Assembly: GCA_027492635.1 (NCBI GenBank)
Contig: JAPUEH010000023.1
Span: forward strand, 1 to 42,288
DNA length: 42,288 nucleotides
Direction: 5' to 3'
Source of the DNA: Candidatus Saccharimonadota bacterium
GTDB lineage: Bacteria; Patescibacteriota; Saccharimonadia; Saccharimonadales; Saccharimonadaceae
The notes under the pieces are model-generated. The model did no database searches. It worked only from the letters and a program-made list of their open reading frames with translations, and was not told the DNA's origin. Position numbers and translations under genes: made by a program. This document shows positions 32,188 through 39,462 of the stretch, piece after piece (positions within the stretch are counted from its first letter, which is position 1; the number at the start of each line of letters is the position of its first letter).

Positions 32188-32193
32188 AGTATA
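32188..32193 (-). promoter_or_regulatory. -10 box of the metallo-hydrolase gene
   Basis: Minus strand TATACT, preceded directly by TG, ends 6 nt before the ATG at 32181. A leaderless mRNA is expected. Confidence 0.6.
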
Positions 32194-32270
32194 CACTGTG
32201 CGTCGTGGGGTGATATATAGACATGGCGACACTAGATATAGTATGATAAGGGGAGCGAAAAGGAGGTTTT

Positions 32271-32528
32271 ATGAGCAAAGTAACTATCTACAGCACTACA
32301 TGGTGTGCGTTTTGCGGCACAGAAAAACAATGGCTCGATAAGCTTGGCGTGGAATACGATGCAAAAGACATCGAAGAAGATAAGGCAGCCTATGAAGAGC
32401 TGATGGGCAAAATCGGTGGCAACTTCCAAGGTGTACCAGTGACCGATATCGACGGTGACATCGTACTTGGATTTGACAGGCCGAAACTACAGCAAGCACT
32501 CAAAGACAAAAAACTGCTCGCCGCCTAA
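32271..32528 (+). CDS. Glutaredoxin-like protein
   Basis: An 85-residue thioredoxin-fold protein with the redox pair Cys12-Ala-Phe-Cys15, the cis-Pro in Gly-Val-Pro-Val-Thr and a Gly-Phe-Asp near the C-terminus, as in mycoredoxin/NrdH-type glutaredoxins. It reduces disulphides, with electrons from glutathione, mycothiol or a thioredoxin reductase; which one is not visible. AAGGAGG lies 4-5 nt before the ATG. Confidence 0.92.
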   Translation: MSKVTIYSTTWCAFCGTEKQWLDKLGVEYDAKDIEEDKAAYEELMGKIGGNFQGVPVTDIDGDIVLGFDRPKLQQALKDKKLLAA

Positions 32529-32603
32529 CTCTAGCGCTCCGCATGTGGCGTTTTTTCTAGCTACGTCTTTTTATATATAGCTTTTGTAAATACACGAATA
32601 TTA

Positions 32604-32612
32604 TGGTATTAT
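32604..32612 (+). promoter_or_regulatory. Extended -10 promoter of the Pup-ligase-like gene
   Basis: TGGTATTAT ends 6 nt before the ATG at 32619; no Shine-Dalgarno. A leaderless mRNA is expected. Confidence 0.5.
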
Positions 32613-32618
32613 TTGCAT

Positions 32619-33992
32619 ATGATACCATCTTTTCGGCGCCTAAACGAATTTGCGCATGACACTCCGCCGCGCTGCTTCGGGAGTGAAACAGAGTATACCG
32701 CAGCACTACCGTACGACACGGGCAGTATGCCGCATCTCGCGGCTATCACGCCAGATCGCTATGTACTAGCGGATTTGCGATGTCCCACCGAGATCATCAC
32801 AACCAACGGCGGTAAGTTATACGTCGACGAAGGTCAGGTGCTAGAGTACGCCACGCCTGAATGCGTCAGCCCAGAACAGGTGGCGCTATACGAACAAGCA
32901 GGTGAAGTGATTGCACGAGAAACACTCAAACGAATTTCACAAGAGTATGCGACATCCTCAAAAGTTTACAAGCGCAGTGGCATGCTGGAAGTAGTAGGGC
33001 AAACCGGAGAAATATTGCTAGAGTCCATCAGTGCAGGCCACCACGAAAATTATTCATCCGATCTGGGCGGTGTAGACATTACAGTGGACGATGCTTACGA
33101 CGCACAGGCACTCAAATCAATATTGTGTACACGCGGCAGCTGGGCGGGTGCGGGTATTGTGACACCGACTGGCTATGCAACAAGCCAAAAAGATTTCTTT
33201 ACCAATTATGACATGATGGGCAAGATGAGTGGCGATGGGCTAAAAACCGCATGGAATACATTTGCGCCTCACAGATTAGAAATCCGCTCCGGTGATGGCA
33301 ACATGTCACCCTGGGCGATCCATCACAAATACGCGCTTACCTCACTGGCGCTACGCCTCATCGAACATGATATTTTTCCCGCACACCTCTATGTAGCCAG
33401 TACCGTGCAGGCAGCAGAAAATCCCGACAACGTACAGCTCGCAAACGGCCGCACCATCACCGCACTCGACCATCAAAAGGCTATCTACGATGCTGCATAC
33501 GACGCTTTTGCCGCCTATGACTTACCTCTGTATGAAGAAAAAGCCGTGTATGAGTTTGATCGCCTCTATCAGGATTTCCAGCGTTGCAGCACCCAAGATG
33601 GTGATGTCGCTGCAGTCGCCGATAGGATAGATTGGGCAGCCAAGCTTGAGCACTTATACGGCCAAGGCTTCGCTCCCGCCGACATCTCTTCGCGCAACAT
33701 TGATGCGGTCATGCATGACCTGAAGTGGGAAGATTTATCAGAAAACGGGAGTGCACGGCGCTGGTATCGTCGTGTTGGCCAGCAGGCTGCTACTGCCAGC
33801 GAACTTGCACTGGCGACAACACTGCCACCACAAAACACTCGTGCAAAGGCTCGTGTCCATGCCATTCAACATACGCCACACCGACTTGCAACCATGTCAT
33901 GGGATAGTTTACATCTTGATATTGAGCCGCAAGTCACCATAGAACTCGGTGACGCGTTTGATGCCAAAACTTATACTATTTCCGGCCAATAG
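32619..33992 (+). CDS. PafA/Dop-family (Pup ligase/deamidase-like) protein
   Basis: A 457-residue member of the Pup ligase/Dop family of the carboxylate-amine ligase superfamily. In Actinobacteria PafA joins the small protein Pup to lysines using ATP and Dop deamidates or removes it. Seen here in family order: Phe-Gly-Ser-Glu-Thr-Glu-Tyr near residue 20, Thr-Asn-Gly-Gly-Lys-Leu-Tyr-Val-Asp, Leu-Glu-Tyr-Ala-Thr-Pro-Glu-Cys, Gly-His-His-Glu-Asn-Tyr, Arg-Ser-Gly-Asp-Gly-Asn-Met-Ser, Asp-Trp-Ala-Ala-Lys-Leu, and a C-terminal Asn-Thr-Arg-Ala...Ser-Trp-Asp-Ser like the Dop/PafA C-terminal domain. The acidic Mg-ATP ligands appear intact. The gap between the first two motifs is short, more PafA-like. 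No Pup, Mpa or proteasome gene is nearby. It overlaps the convergent ABC-F gene by 17 nt. Confidence 0.85.
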   Translation: MIPSFRRLNEFAHDTPPRCFGSETEYTAALPYDTGSMPHLAAITPDRYVLADLRCPTEIITTNGGKLYVDEGQVLEYATPECVSPEQVALYEQAGEVIARETLKRISQEYATSSKVYKRSGMLEVVGQTGEILLESISAGHHENYSSDLGGVDITVDDAYDAQALKSILCTRGSWAGAGIVTPTGYATSQKDFFTNYDMMGKMSGDGLKTAWNTFAPHRLEIRSGDGNMSPWAIHHKYALTSLALRLIEHDIFPAHLYVASTVQAAENPDNVQLANGRTITALDHQKAIYDAAYDAFAAYDLPLYEEKAVYEFDRLYQDFQRCSTQDGDVAAVADRIDWAAKLEHLYGQGFAPADISSRNIDAVMHDLKWEDLSENGSARRWYRRVGQQAATASELALATTLPPQNTRAKARVHAIQHTPHRLATMSWDSLHLDIEPQVTIELGDAFDAKTYTISGQ

Positions 33993-35619
33993 TCAGCGTC
34001 TCGCCACCGAGTGCCTCACGAAAATAGCCGTCGTGACTCACGTAGAGCACCGCACCCGAGTAACGTCCGAGCGCCGTCTCTATTTCTTCGATACTTGGCA
34101 AATCCAGGTGGTTAGTTGGTTCGTCAAGAATCAGCAACTGCGGGTCATTGGCTAGCATAGAGATAAGCTGAAAACGAGCTTTTTGGCCACCACTTAGGCG
34201 AGCAAGCGGTATCACTCGGTCGGCTTCCGTAAAAAGATAGTCGCTCATAAGTCCGCGAATTTTTGTCGTGCTAATAGGAAGATCACGGTCGAGATAGAGC
34301 CGTTCGATCGCTTCTTCGAGCGGATAGGAAAGGTATTTTTCGTCGATTTCCTGCTCGTACACACCGATGCGCGCGTGGGTGTCGAGTTCGAGACTACCGC
34401 TCAAAATATCCGGCGCGCCCGTTTGCCCGAGAAGTGCTTTGAGAAGCGACGTCTTACCCGCGCCGTTGCGGCCGCGTAGTTCCAGCGCCTCGCCTTCGCG
34501 CAGGTCGATATTAATACCTTCAAACAGAATATTGTCGCCATAGGCAAGAGCCAAATCCACCGCTTTGACAAGCACATGTTTACTACGCGAGTCATCGTTT
34601 TTGATATTCATACGGATGTTTTTTGATTTGAATTTATCGTAGCGCGAGGCTGCCTTGTAATCAAGCTGCGCGGCAGATTCTTTGTCGATCCAAAATGTTG
34701 GCTTTTCCTTCGCCTGCAGCTCGGCAAGCTCGGTGCGCGAGTCGTTTTCGAGCTTTTTGAACTTTTGAATCGTGCCGGGATTACGCGATTTCTCTTTGAG
34801 ACGCTGGTAGTCGAGTACTTTTTGCTTGAGGTTGACGATGCGTTTTTCGATTTGCTCAAACTCGTTCATACCCGCCGAGGTGCTGGTGGCATTTTGCTTG
34901 AGATACGCGTCGTAGTTACCTTTGTAGCTCACGCTGCCGCCATCTTTGAGCTCGACAATCCGATCGACTTCATGCAACACGTCGCGGTCGTGGGTGATGA
35001 CAAGCATCGCCTCCTGTGCACTTTTCATCCAATCAATAAACTGCTGTTTGGCCACATAGTCCATGTGATTAGTTGGCTCGTCGATGAGGGCTAGGTGCGC
35101 ATCGCTATGCATGATTTTGACGATTTCTATCAGGCGCTTTTGGCCGCCAGAGAGCGATGCCATGGCGCGATGCGCCGTGCCGCTGAGTTGAAAATTATCC
35201 AGCTCGCGCTCTATCTTTTCCTCTATCTGATAAAATCCTTTGTCGTCGAAACGCTGCAACGCCTGCGTGTATTCATCGATTAGTTTCATATTGTCGCCCA
35301 TAGTATCGGGATATGTCTCAATAATATGACTCAATGCGGGATACTCGGGTAAGCCCGCCAGCACGTATTGCAGCACCGTTGCGTCGCCAAGATTATGGTG
35401 CTCCTGCGCCGTACTCGCTACAGTGATGCCGCGCCGATAAGTGACTTCACCTGTATAATCCTCATCTGTACCAGCCAAGATCCCAAAAAGCGTCGACTTG
35501 CCGACGCCATTACGGCCAACGACGCCGATTTTTTCGCCGTCGTCTATCGCAAATTTGACGCTACTCATGAGCGTTTTGTCGCCAAATGATTTTTCGGTGA
35601 TGTTGATATCGGCAATCAT
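33976..35619 (-). CDS. ABC-F family ATPase
   Basis: A 547-residue protein with two ABC domains and no membrane part. Walker A motifs are Gly-Arg-Asn-Gly-Val-Gly-Lys-Ser-Thr (about 35-43) and Gly-Arg-Asn-Gly-Ala-Gly-Lys-Thr-Ser (about 383); both have Leu-Ser-Gly-Gly-Gln signatures and Asp-Glu-Pro-Thr-Asn-His Walker B ends. The linker between them (about 235-315) is a charged helical arm, as in the P-site tRNA interaction motif of ribosome-bound ABC-F factors (EttA, Uup or antibiotic-protection types). Which subtype it is cannot be told. Its promoter is an extended -10 just before the start. Confidence 0.95.
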   Translation of the reverse strand: MIADINITEKSFGDKTLMSSVKFAIDDGEKIGVVGRNGVGKSTLFGILAGTDEDYTGEVTYRRGITVASTAQEHHNLGDATVLQYVLAGLPEYPALSHIIETYPDTMGDNMKLIDEYTQALQRFDDKGFYQIEEKIERELDNFQLSGTAHRAMASLSGGQKRLIEIVKIMHSDAHLALIDEPTNHMDYVAKQQFIDWMKSAQEAMLVITHDRDVLHEVDRIVELKDGGSVSYKGNYDAYLKQNATSTSAGMNEFEQIEKRIVNLKQKVLDYQRLKEKSRNPGTIQKFKKLENDSRTELAELQAKEKPTFWIDKESAAQLDYKAASRYDKFKSKNIRMNIKNDDSRSKHVLVKAVDLALAYGDNILFEGINIDLREGEALELRGRNGAGKTSLLKALLGQTGAPDILSGSLELDTHARIGVYEQEIDEKYLSYPLEEAIERLYLDRDLPISTTKIRGLMSDYLFTEADRVIPLARLSGGQKARFQLISMLANDPQLLILDEPTNHLDLPSIEEIETALGRYSGAVLYVSHDGYFREALGGETLTIGRK

Positions 35620-35627
35620 AAGTCTTT

Positions 35628-35636
35628 AGTATAGCA
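35628..35636 (-). promoter_or_regulatory. Extended -10 promoter of the ABC-F gene
   Basis: Minus strand TGCTATACT ends 8 nt before the ATG at 35619. Confidence 0.6.
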
Positions 35637-35735
35637 TATGCCGAGTATACCCTAACAACATGTAGTATTTGCAAAAGGAATTCGCGAATTGCCCTTGAGT
35701 GTGCCTAGATCGACCCTAGTTAGCTGTATTGGCTA

Positions 35736-36437
35736 TTAATTAAGCCTGTCGTAGATAAATTTCGCCGCAACACGACCATCGGTAGCGGGTAATATTGGCA
35801 TGCCAAGTGAGTCCTCGATGTCACCACCTAAGCTGTGCGCAAGCTCGTACGCACTGCTTGCGGCGCCGCCGGTCGAGGCGATTGGCGCAAAATAAATAGG
35901 TTCTTGTGCGTCAGGCAGCTCTCGGGAGCGATCGCGAGCTCTTTTAACATTCGTCTTCATGATAGTTGAGACTTCAGTTAACGTACCGTAACTTCCTCCG
36001 ATTACCGTGGCGCCGTCGAGCATATTAACAAACGCGGGCGTCTCTGTTCCAAACGTACTGTCTCCGATATCTGGAGGGGATGTCTCGATAGCAAGGTCTA
36101 GCTGACTAAGTAATGCGTACTTTGCGCCTTGTTTTGGAAAAACGCCGATTGTCGGTATACCTAGTCGTTTCGCTGTTTCGACACCCATTTGCGGGACGCC
36201 CCCTTCAGTGCCACCTGTTAATATGGCATAGTCACCTCCGATAAAGTGCGTAGCAAATTCCTCGATAATATCTTGCGTGAGTGCCTGCTTATCTGGGTCT
36301 GCGTCTCCCGACATACCAATCACGCGCCGCACCGCTAAACTTGCAAGCACATCGTTGATACGTTGACGCATTTCTTGGCGATATTCTGCTACCGCAGGAC
36401 TATTGCATTCGATAGGGTTAGTGTGAGGATTTGCCAT
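35736..36437 (-). CDS. LOG/SLOG-family Rossmann protein
   Basis: A 233-residue protein of the LOG/SLOG Rossmann group. Ile-Leu-Thr-Gly-Gly-Thr-Glu-Gly-Gly-Val-Pro and Gly-Gly-Ser-Tyr-Gly-Thr-Leu-Thr-Glu replace the usual Gly-Gly-Gly and Pro-Gly-Gly-x-Gly-Thr-x-x-Glu nucleotide-binding motifs. Relatives cleave the N-glycosidic bond of nucleoside 5'-monophosphates (cytokinin activation) or sense nucleotides in defence systems. The Pro of the second motif is replaced, so the activity is uncertain. The ATG at 36437 follows an extended -10 and faces the hisI gene divergently. A nucleotide link with the histidine-pathway enzymes is possible but unproven. Confidence 0.75.
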   Translation of the reverse strand: MANPHTNPIECNSPAVAEYRQEMRQRINDVLASLAVRRVIGMSGDADPDKQALTQDIIEEFATHFIGGDYAILTGGTEGGVPQMGVETAKRLGIPTIGVFPKQGAKYALLSQLDLAIETSPPDIGDSTFGTETPAFVNMLDGATVIGGSYGTLTEVSTIMKTNVKRARDRSRELPDAQEPIYFAPIASTGGAASSAYELAHSLGGDIEDSLGMPILPATDGRVAAKFIYDRLN

Positions 36438-36446
36438 AGTTACCAA

Positions 36447-36455
36447 ATTATAACA
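36447..36455 (-). promoter_or_regulatory. Extended -10 promoter of the LOG-like gene
   Basis: Minus strand TGTTATAAT ends 9 nt before the ATG at 36437. Confidence 0.6.
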
Positions 36456-36492
36456 TGATTACTTGTAAAAAACAACAAAACGTATACCTCTG

Positions 36493-36501
36493 TGTTACAC
36501 T
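36493..36501 (+). promoter_or_regulatory. Extended -10 promoter, leaderless start of hisI
   Basis: TGTTACACT ends 7 nt before the ATG at 36509; no ribosome-binding site. Confidence 0.6.
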
Positions 36502-36508
36502 AAACAGT

Positions 36509-36838
36509 ATGGAATTAGATTTCAAGAAGCTAGACGGGCTTATACCGGCCATTATACAAAACGATCATGATAAGACAGTGCTTATGGTTGGCTTTATGAA
36601 TAAAGACGCATACAAGAAAACTCAAGAAAGTGGCTATGTGTATTTTTGGAGTAGGACGCGGCAATCTTTATGGATGAAGGGTGAGACATCGGGCAACAGA
36701 CTAAAAGTTATTTCTCTTGCTATAGACTGCGATAACGATACACTGCTCGCTAACGTCAAGATCGAAGGTGACGGCGTATGCTGTCACACAGGACGCAAGA
36801 GCTGCTTCTTCAGGAAAATGGAATTTAGTGATCTTTAA
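36509..36838 (+). CDS. hisI: Phosphoribosyl-AMP cyclohydrolase
   Basis: A 109-residue enzyme for the third step of histidine synthesis, opening the adenine ring of phosphoribosyl-AMP. It shows Val-Leu-Met-Val-Gly-Phe-Met-Asn, Tyr-Phe-Trp-Ser-Arg-Thr-Arg-Gln-Ser-Leu-Trp-Met-Lys-Gly-Glu-Thr-Ser-Gly-Asn, Asp-Cys-Asp-Asn-Asp-Thr with the Asp metal ligands, and the zinc ligands Cys-Cys-His-Thr-Gly-Arg-Lys-Ser-Cys. It is the single-domain form, with hisE as a separate gene 2.3 kb away. ATG 36509 is chosen by the leaderless promoter; the longer frame to 36455 runs through promoter sequence. It overlaps the convergent unknown gene by 14 nt. Confidence 0.94.
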   Translation: MELDFKKLDGLIPAIIQNDHDKTVLMVGFMNKDAYKKTQESGYVYFWSRTRQSLWMKGETSGNRLKVISLAIDCDNDTLLANVKIEGDGVCCHTGRKSCFFRKMEFSDL

Positions 36839-37904
36839 TATAGTCGGGCAAATCACCGGTTTTCAGATAGTGGCTAAAGTCGTCGTATGTGATTGACAGT
36901 TGTCCATTTGTTTCTATTCGCCGAGCAAGGTCGTTGAATTCCTCGAGAGATAAAACGGTTTGCGCCATGCGCCTTGCTCTATCGCTTGCTGCCATATTTA
37001 TTGTTTCTGATCTTCGTGCAAATTGATATAATGCAACGGCGCCATATGTTCTAAGACTTAATCGTTGTTTTGGATCGATTAACTTGGATTGCTCGAAAAG
37101 AAAATCTTCGTAAAGGTAGGGATTTCCACTTCGCGCCCTGTATTCGTGTGCGAAATCACCCCTTGATACACCGCTCGACACGGCGTTGCGCGGAGCGAGC
37201 ACTAGGTTGCCAACTAGATAACTGACGAGCTTTTCTTTGACGCCATCACTTACTTCAGTGCGATATTGAGTTAATTCAGTAGGGCTGACAGGGCTAGAAG
37301 AGGCGTTACGCAGATTGAGCGGCGACTGTAGCGGATAAAACTCCCCTGACTCTAGTCGAAAGCTTGGTATCGAAAGCTCGTCTATAAACTCATTTGTTTG
37401 CTGAGACGGAAAATCAGTCGGATCTTGTGTGTCGTTTTCGTCCGTACAGTAGTATACGCCCGCTATAGTGTTCGCCCTCACGTTGACTTCATTATAAAGC
37501 GCACGAGAGTGTATCGCGCTCGACATTTGTTCTTCTGGATTTATGTTCTCAAGTCTATCTAGAAAAATGGAGATTACGTCATCGTCAACTACGGAGGTCG
37601 TAGCGTCATACGGAAATGCCTGCTCAACTGATCCTGTTCCGATAATCACACCCCATTTTCCGTAGAGGTTTTCGCTAGCGTCTCCAGGGGATACTGTCGA
37701 AGAACAGAGAATCTGATCCTGGCGTAATAAGACGTCAAATAACCGAACGCCACGAAAATCAACGTTACGTCGCGGTCGAAAGGGACCGAGGTTTCCATAA
37801 GGTCGAACAGCACTAACAACGTTTACTCCGTAATCTTCTGCGATAGATTCTACGTCAAACGCTCGACAATGTCTGTCATCTCCTTGGTTCGCTATTTCGC
37901 TCAC
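36825..37904 (-). CDS. Unknown 359-residue protein between hisI and hisG
   Basis: A 359-residue soluble, acidic protein without signal peptide, membrane helix or recognisable catalytic motif. The first half is beta-rich (segments such as Lys-Trp-Gly-Val-Ile-Ile-Gly-Thr-Gly); the second half is helical with many Arg and Glu. GTG 37904 is preferred because GGAG lies 6 nt upstream, whereas a TTG two codons earlier touches it. The gene is read away from hisG and its 5' region faces the T-box promoter. Codon use resembles hisG. It may be lineage-specific; I recognise no family. Confidence 0.7.
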   Translation of the reverse strand: MSEIANQGDDRHCRAFDVESIAEDYGVNVVSAVRPYGNLGPFRPRRNVDFRGVRLFDVLLRQDQILCSSTVSPGDASENLYGKWGVIIGTGSVEQAFPYDATTSVVDDDVISIFLDRLENINPEEQMSSAIHSRALYNEVNVRANTIAGVYYCTDENDTQDPTDFPSQQTNEFIDELSIPSFRLESGEFYPLQSPLNLRNASSSPVSPTELTQYRTEVSDGVKEKLVSYLVGNLVLAPRNAVSSGVSRGDFAHEYRARSGNPYLYEDFLFEQSKLIDPKQRLSLRTYGAVALYQFARRSETINMAASDRARRMAQTVLSLEEFNDLARRIETNGQLSITYDDFSHYLKTGDLPDYIKDH

Positions 37905-37978
37905 ACTCAACTCCCGAGATTTAAGCTTTTACGTATTTTATGCCATAATATACTTTTTGTCAATATGCTCGATTGCTC

Positions 37979-38008
37979 TTGACGATCTTTGCCCTCGTCT
38001 GATATAGT
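37979..38008 (+). promoter_or_regulatory. Promoter of the T-box-hisG operon
   Basis: TTGACG (37979-37984), 18 bp, TATAGT (38003-38008); transcription should start near 38015. Confidence 0.65.
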
Positions 38009-38014
38009 AAATGT

Positions 38015-38194
38015 TGGTTATAAAGCGCTAGAGTTCCAGTCACGCCGGAACGAGCTGGGTGCCAAAATGCACCACGGGAGTGAAGCCGTAAAGTCACACA
38101 ACCGAAATCGCGATCCATCGTAGAGCCGGTACTGAGCGCCAGATTCAGTAATGATTCTTGGAATAAGGATGGGACCGCGGGAGGTCTCTTTTTG
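38015..38194 (+). promoter_or_regulatory. T-box leader, probably sensing tRNA-His
   Basis: A structured 180-nt leader upstream of hisG. Its 3' part holds AAGGATGGGACCGCGG (38165-38180), a good match to the T-box sequence, which base-pairs with the CCA end of uncharged tRNA. GGGACC (38171-38176) and GGTCTC (38183-38188) then form a terminator stem followed by TTTTT (38189-38193), mutually exclusive with the antiterminator. The bulge reads UGGG, so the variable base G pairs with a C discriminator; bacterial tRNA-His carries C73. A basal stem pairs GCGCT (38025-38029) with AGCGC (38135-38139). Several His codons (CAC, CAT) lie between the arms, but I could not settle the specifier loop. Confidence 0.78.
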
Positions 38195-38256
38195 TTTGCC
38201 TCTCGTTCCTTAGAAGATAAAATATCTATTATTTGTCGTACCTAAGGAGGTTCCAT

Positions 38257-39135
38257 ATGGACAAAAGACTAAAAGATGAAAACTTAAAGATAGCAATTCA
38301 GAAGGATGGTCGCCTAACTGAAGAATCATTCAAGGCGCTTCGATTGATGGGGCTTGAATTTGAAGTTTACAACCGAAGGCTTTTTGCGACTTCACGTAAT
38401 TTTCCCGTTGAGGTACTCTTCTGCCGAGATGATGACATCCCTGGCTACATCGAAGATGGTGTCGCAGACATTGGTATTGTCGGGCAAAATATCATTCGCG
38501 AATCAGGTGCGAACGTCACGGAAATCACGAAGCCTGGCTTCGGCTTTTGTAAGCTTGTTATTGCGGTACCGAAAGAATCACAGATTAGCTCCATTGAAGA
38601 CCTAGAGGGCAAAAAGATTGCTACGTCGTTTCCTAATACAACGAAGCAATACTTTGATGATCAAGGGGTAAACATTAAAACGACTACGATTGCTGGTGCG
38701 GTTGAAATCACACCCGCACTAGGAGTTGCTGATGCGATAGCTGATATTACAGCTAGTGGCAGCACGCTGGCGCTTAACGATCTGCGACAGATTGAAACGA
38801 TAATGGAGACAGAAGCGGTATTTATACGGAGCGATAAAAAACTACCCAAGTCCAAGGAGGTTCTTCTGTCTCAGATGATGACTCGTCTCGAAGCCGCGCT
38901 GACTGCAAAAAATCTCAAGTATATCATGATGAATGCGCCCTCAGAGAGTCTCGATGAGATAAAAACTATTGCGCCCGGACTTGATGCCCCCACTGTCATG
39001 GAATTAACGAAGCCTGGTTGGCTTGCTGTGCACGCTGTTATGGATGAGAATACATTTTGGAGTATTGCAAACGACCTAAAAACACTTGGCGCACGTGGGA
39101 TACTAGTACTGCCGATTGAAAAGATGATAGCGTAA
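38257..39135 (+). CDS. hisG: ATP phosphoribosyltransferase, long form
   Basis: A 292-residue first enzyme of histidine synthesis, joining ATP and PRPP. It is the long, self-contained form. The catalytic part (1-about 215) has Ile-Ala-Ile-Gln-Lys-Asp-Gly-Arg-Leu, Asp-Ile-Gly-Ile-Val-Gly, and the PRPP loop region Gly-Ala-Val-Glu-Ile-Thr-Pro-Ala-Leu-Gly-Val-Ala-Asp. The C-terminal domain (about 216-292), with Ala-Pro-Thr-Val-Met-Glu-Leu and Gly-Ala-Arg-Gly-Ile-Leu-Val-Leu-Pro-Ile-Glu-Lys, is the ACT-like domain that binds histidine for feedback inhibition, so no HisZ is needed. ATG 38257 follows AAGGAGG with 7 nt spacing. It leads an operon with hisE and a VanX-like gene and is under a T-box. 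Confidence 0.96.
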   Translation: MDKRLKDENLKIAIQKDGRLTEESFKALRLMGLEFEVYNRRLFATSRNFPVEVLFCRDDDIPGYIEDGVADIGIVGQNIIRESGANVTEITKPGFGFCKLVIAVPKESQISSIEDLEGKKIATSFPNTTKQYFDDQGVNIKTTTIAGAVEITPALGVADAIADITASGSTLALNDLRQIETIMETEAVFIRSDKKLPKSKEVLLSQMMTRLEAALTAKNLKYIMMNAPSESLDEIKTIAPGLDAPTVMELTKPGWLAVHAVMDENTFWSIANDLKTLGARGILVLPIEKMIA

Positions 39136-39147
39136 GGAGAGAATAAT

Positions 39148-39462
39148 ATGACTATTCGTGAATTATACAAAATTATAGAAGATAAAAAGAATAACGCCAC
39201 GGACGACGACTCCTATACGCACTCTCTTTTTACCGAAGGTCTTGATCGAATAATTCAAAAAGTTGGAGAGGAGTCTATCGAGGTAGTGATAGCCGCGAAA
39301 AATAACGATGATCAAGAGTTTGTCGGTGAGGTCGCCGATCTTATCTATCATCTTTCTGTTCTACTTGTAGCCAAGAGTGTCGCTATGGACGATATTGAGC
39401 AAAAACTACAGAACCGACACGAGGACAAAGTTGGGTTGCGGAGCGGGAGTAAACAATTATGA
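39148..39462 (+). CDS. hisE: Phosphoribosyl-ATP pyrophosphohydrolase
   Basis: A 104-residue MazG-fold enzyme of the second histidine step. Visible are Ser-Tyr-Thr-His-Ser-Leu-Phe, Lys-Val-Gly-Glu-Glu-Ser-Ile-Glu-Val-Val-Ile-Ala-Ala-Lys and Glu-Val-Ala-Asp-Leu-Ile-Tyr-His-Leu-Ser-Val-Leu, which hold the Glu/Asp metal ligands. It starts 12 nt after hisG with AAGGAGA upstream and overlaps the next gene (ATGA). It is a stand-alone hisE and pairs with the separate hisI. Confidence 0.95.
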   Translation: MTIRELYKIIEDKKNNATDDDSYTHSLFTEGLDRIIQKVGEESIEVVIAAKNNDDQEFVGEVADLIYHLSVLLVAKSVAMDDIEQKLQNRHEDKVGLRSGSKQL

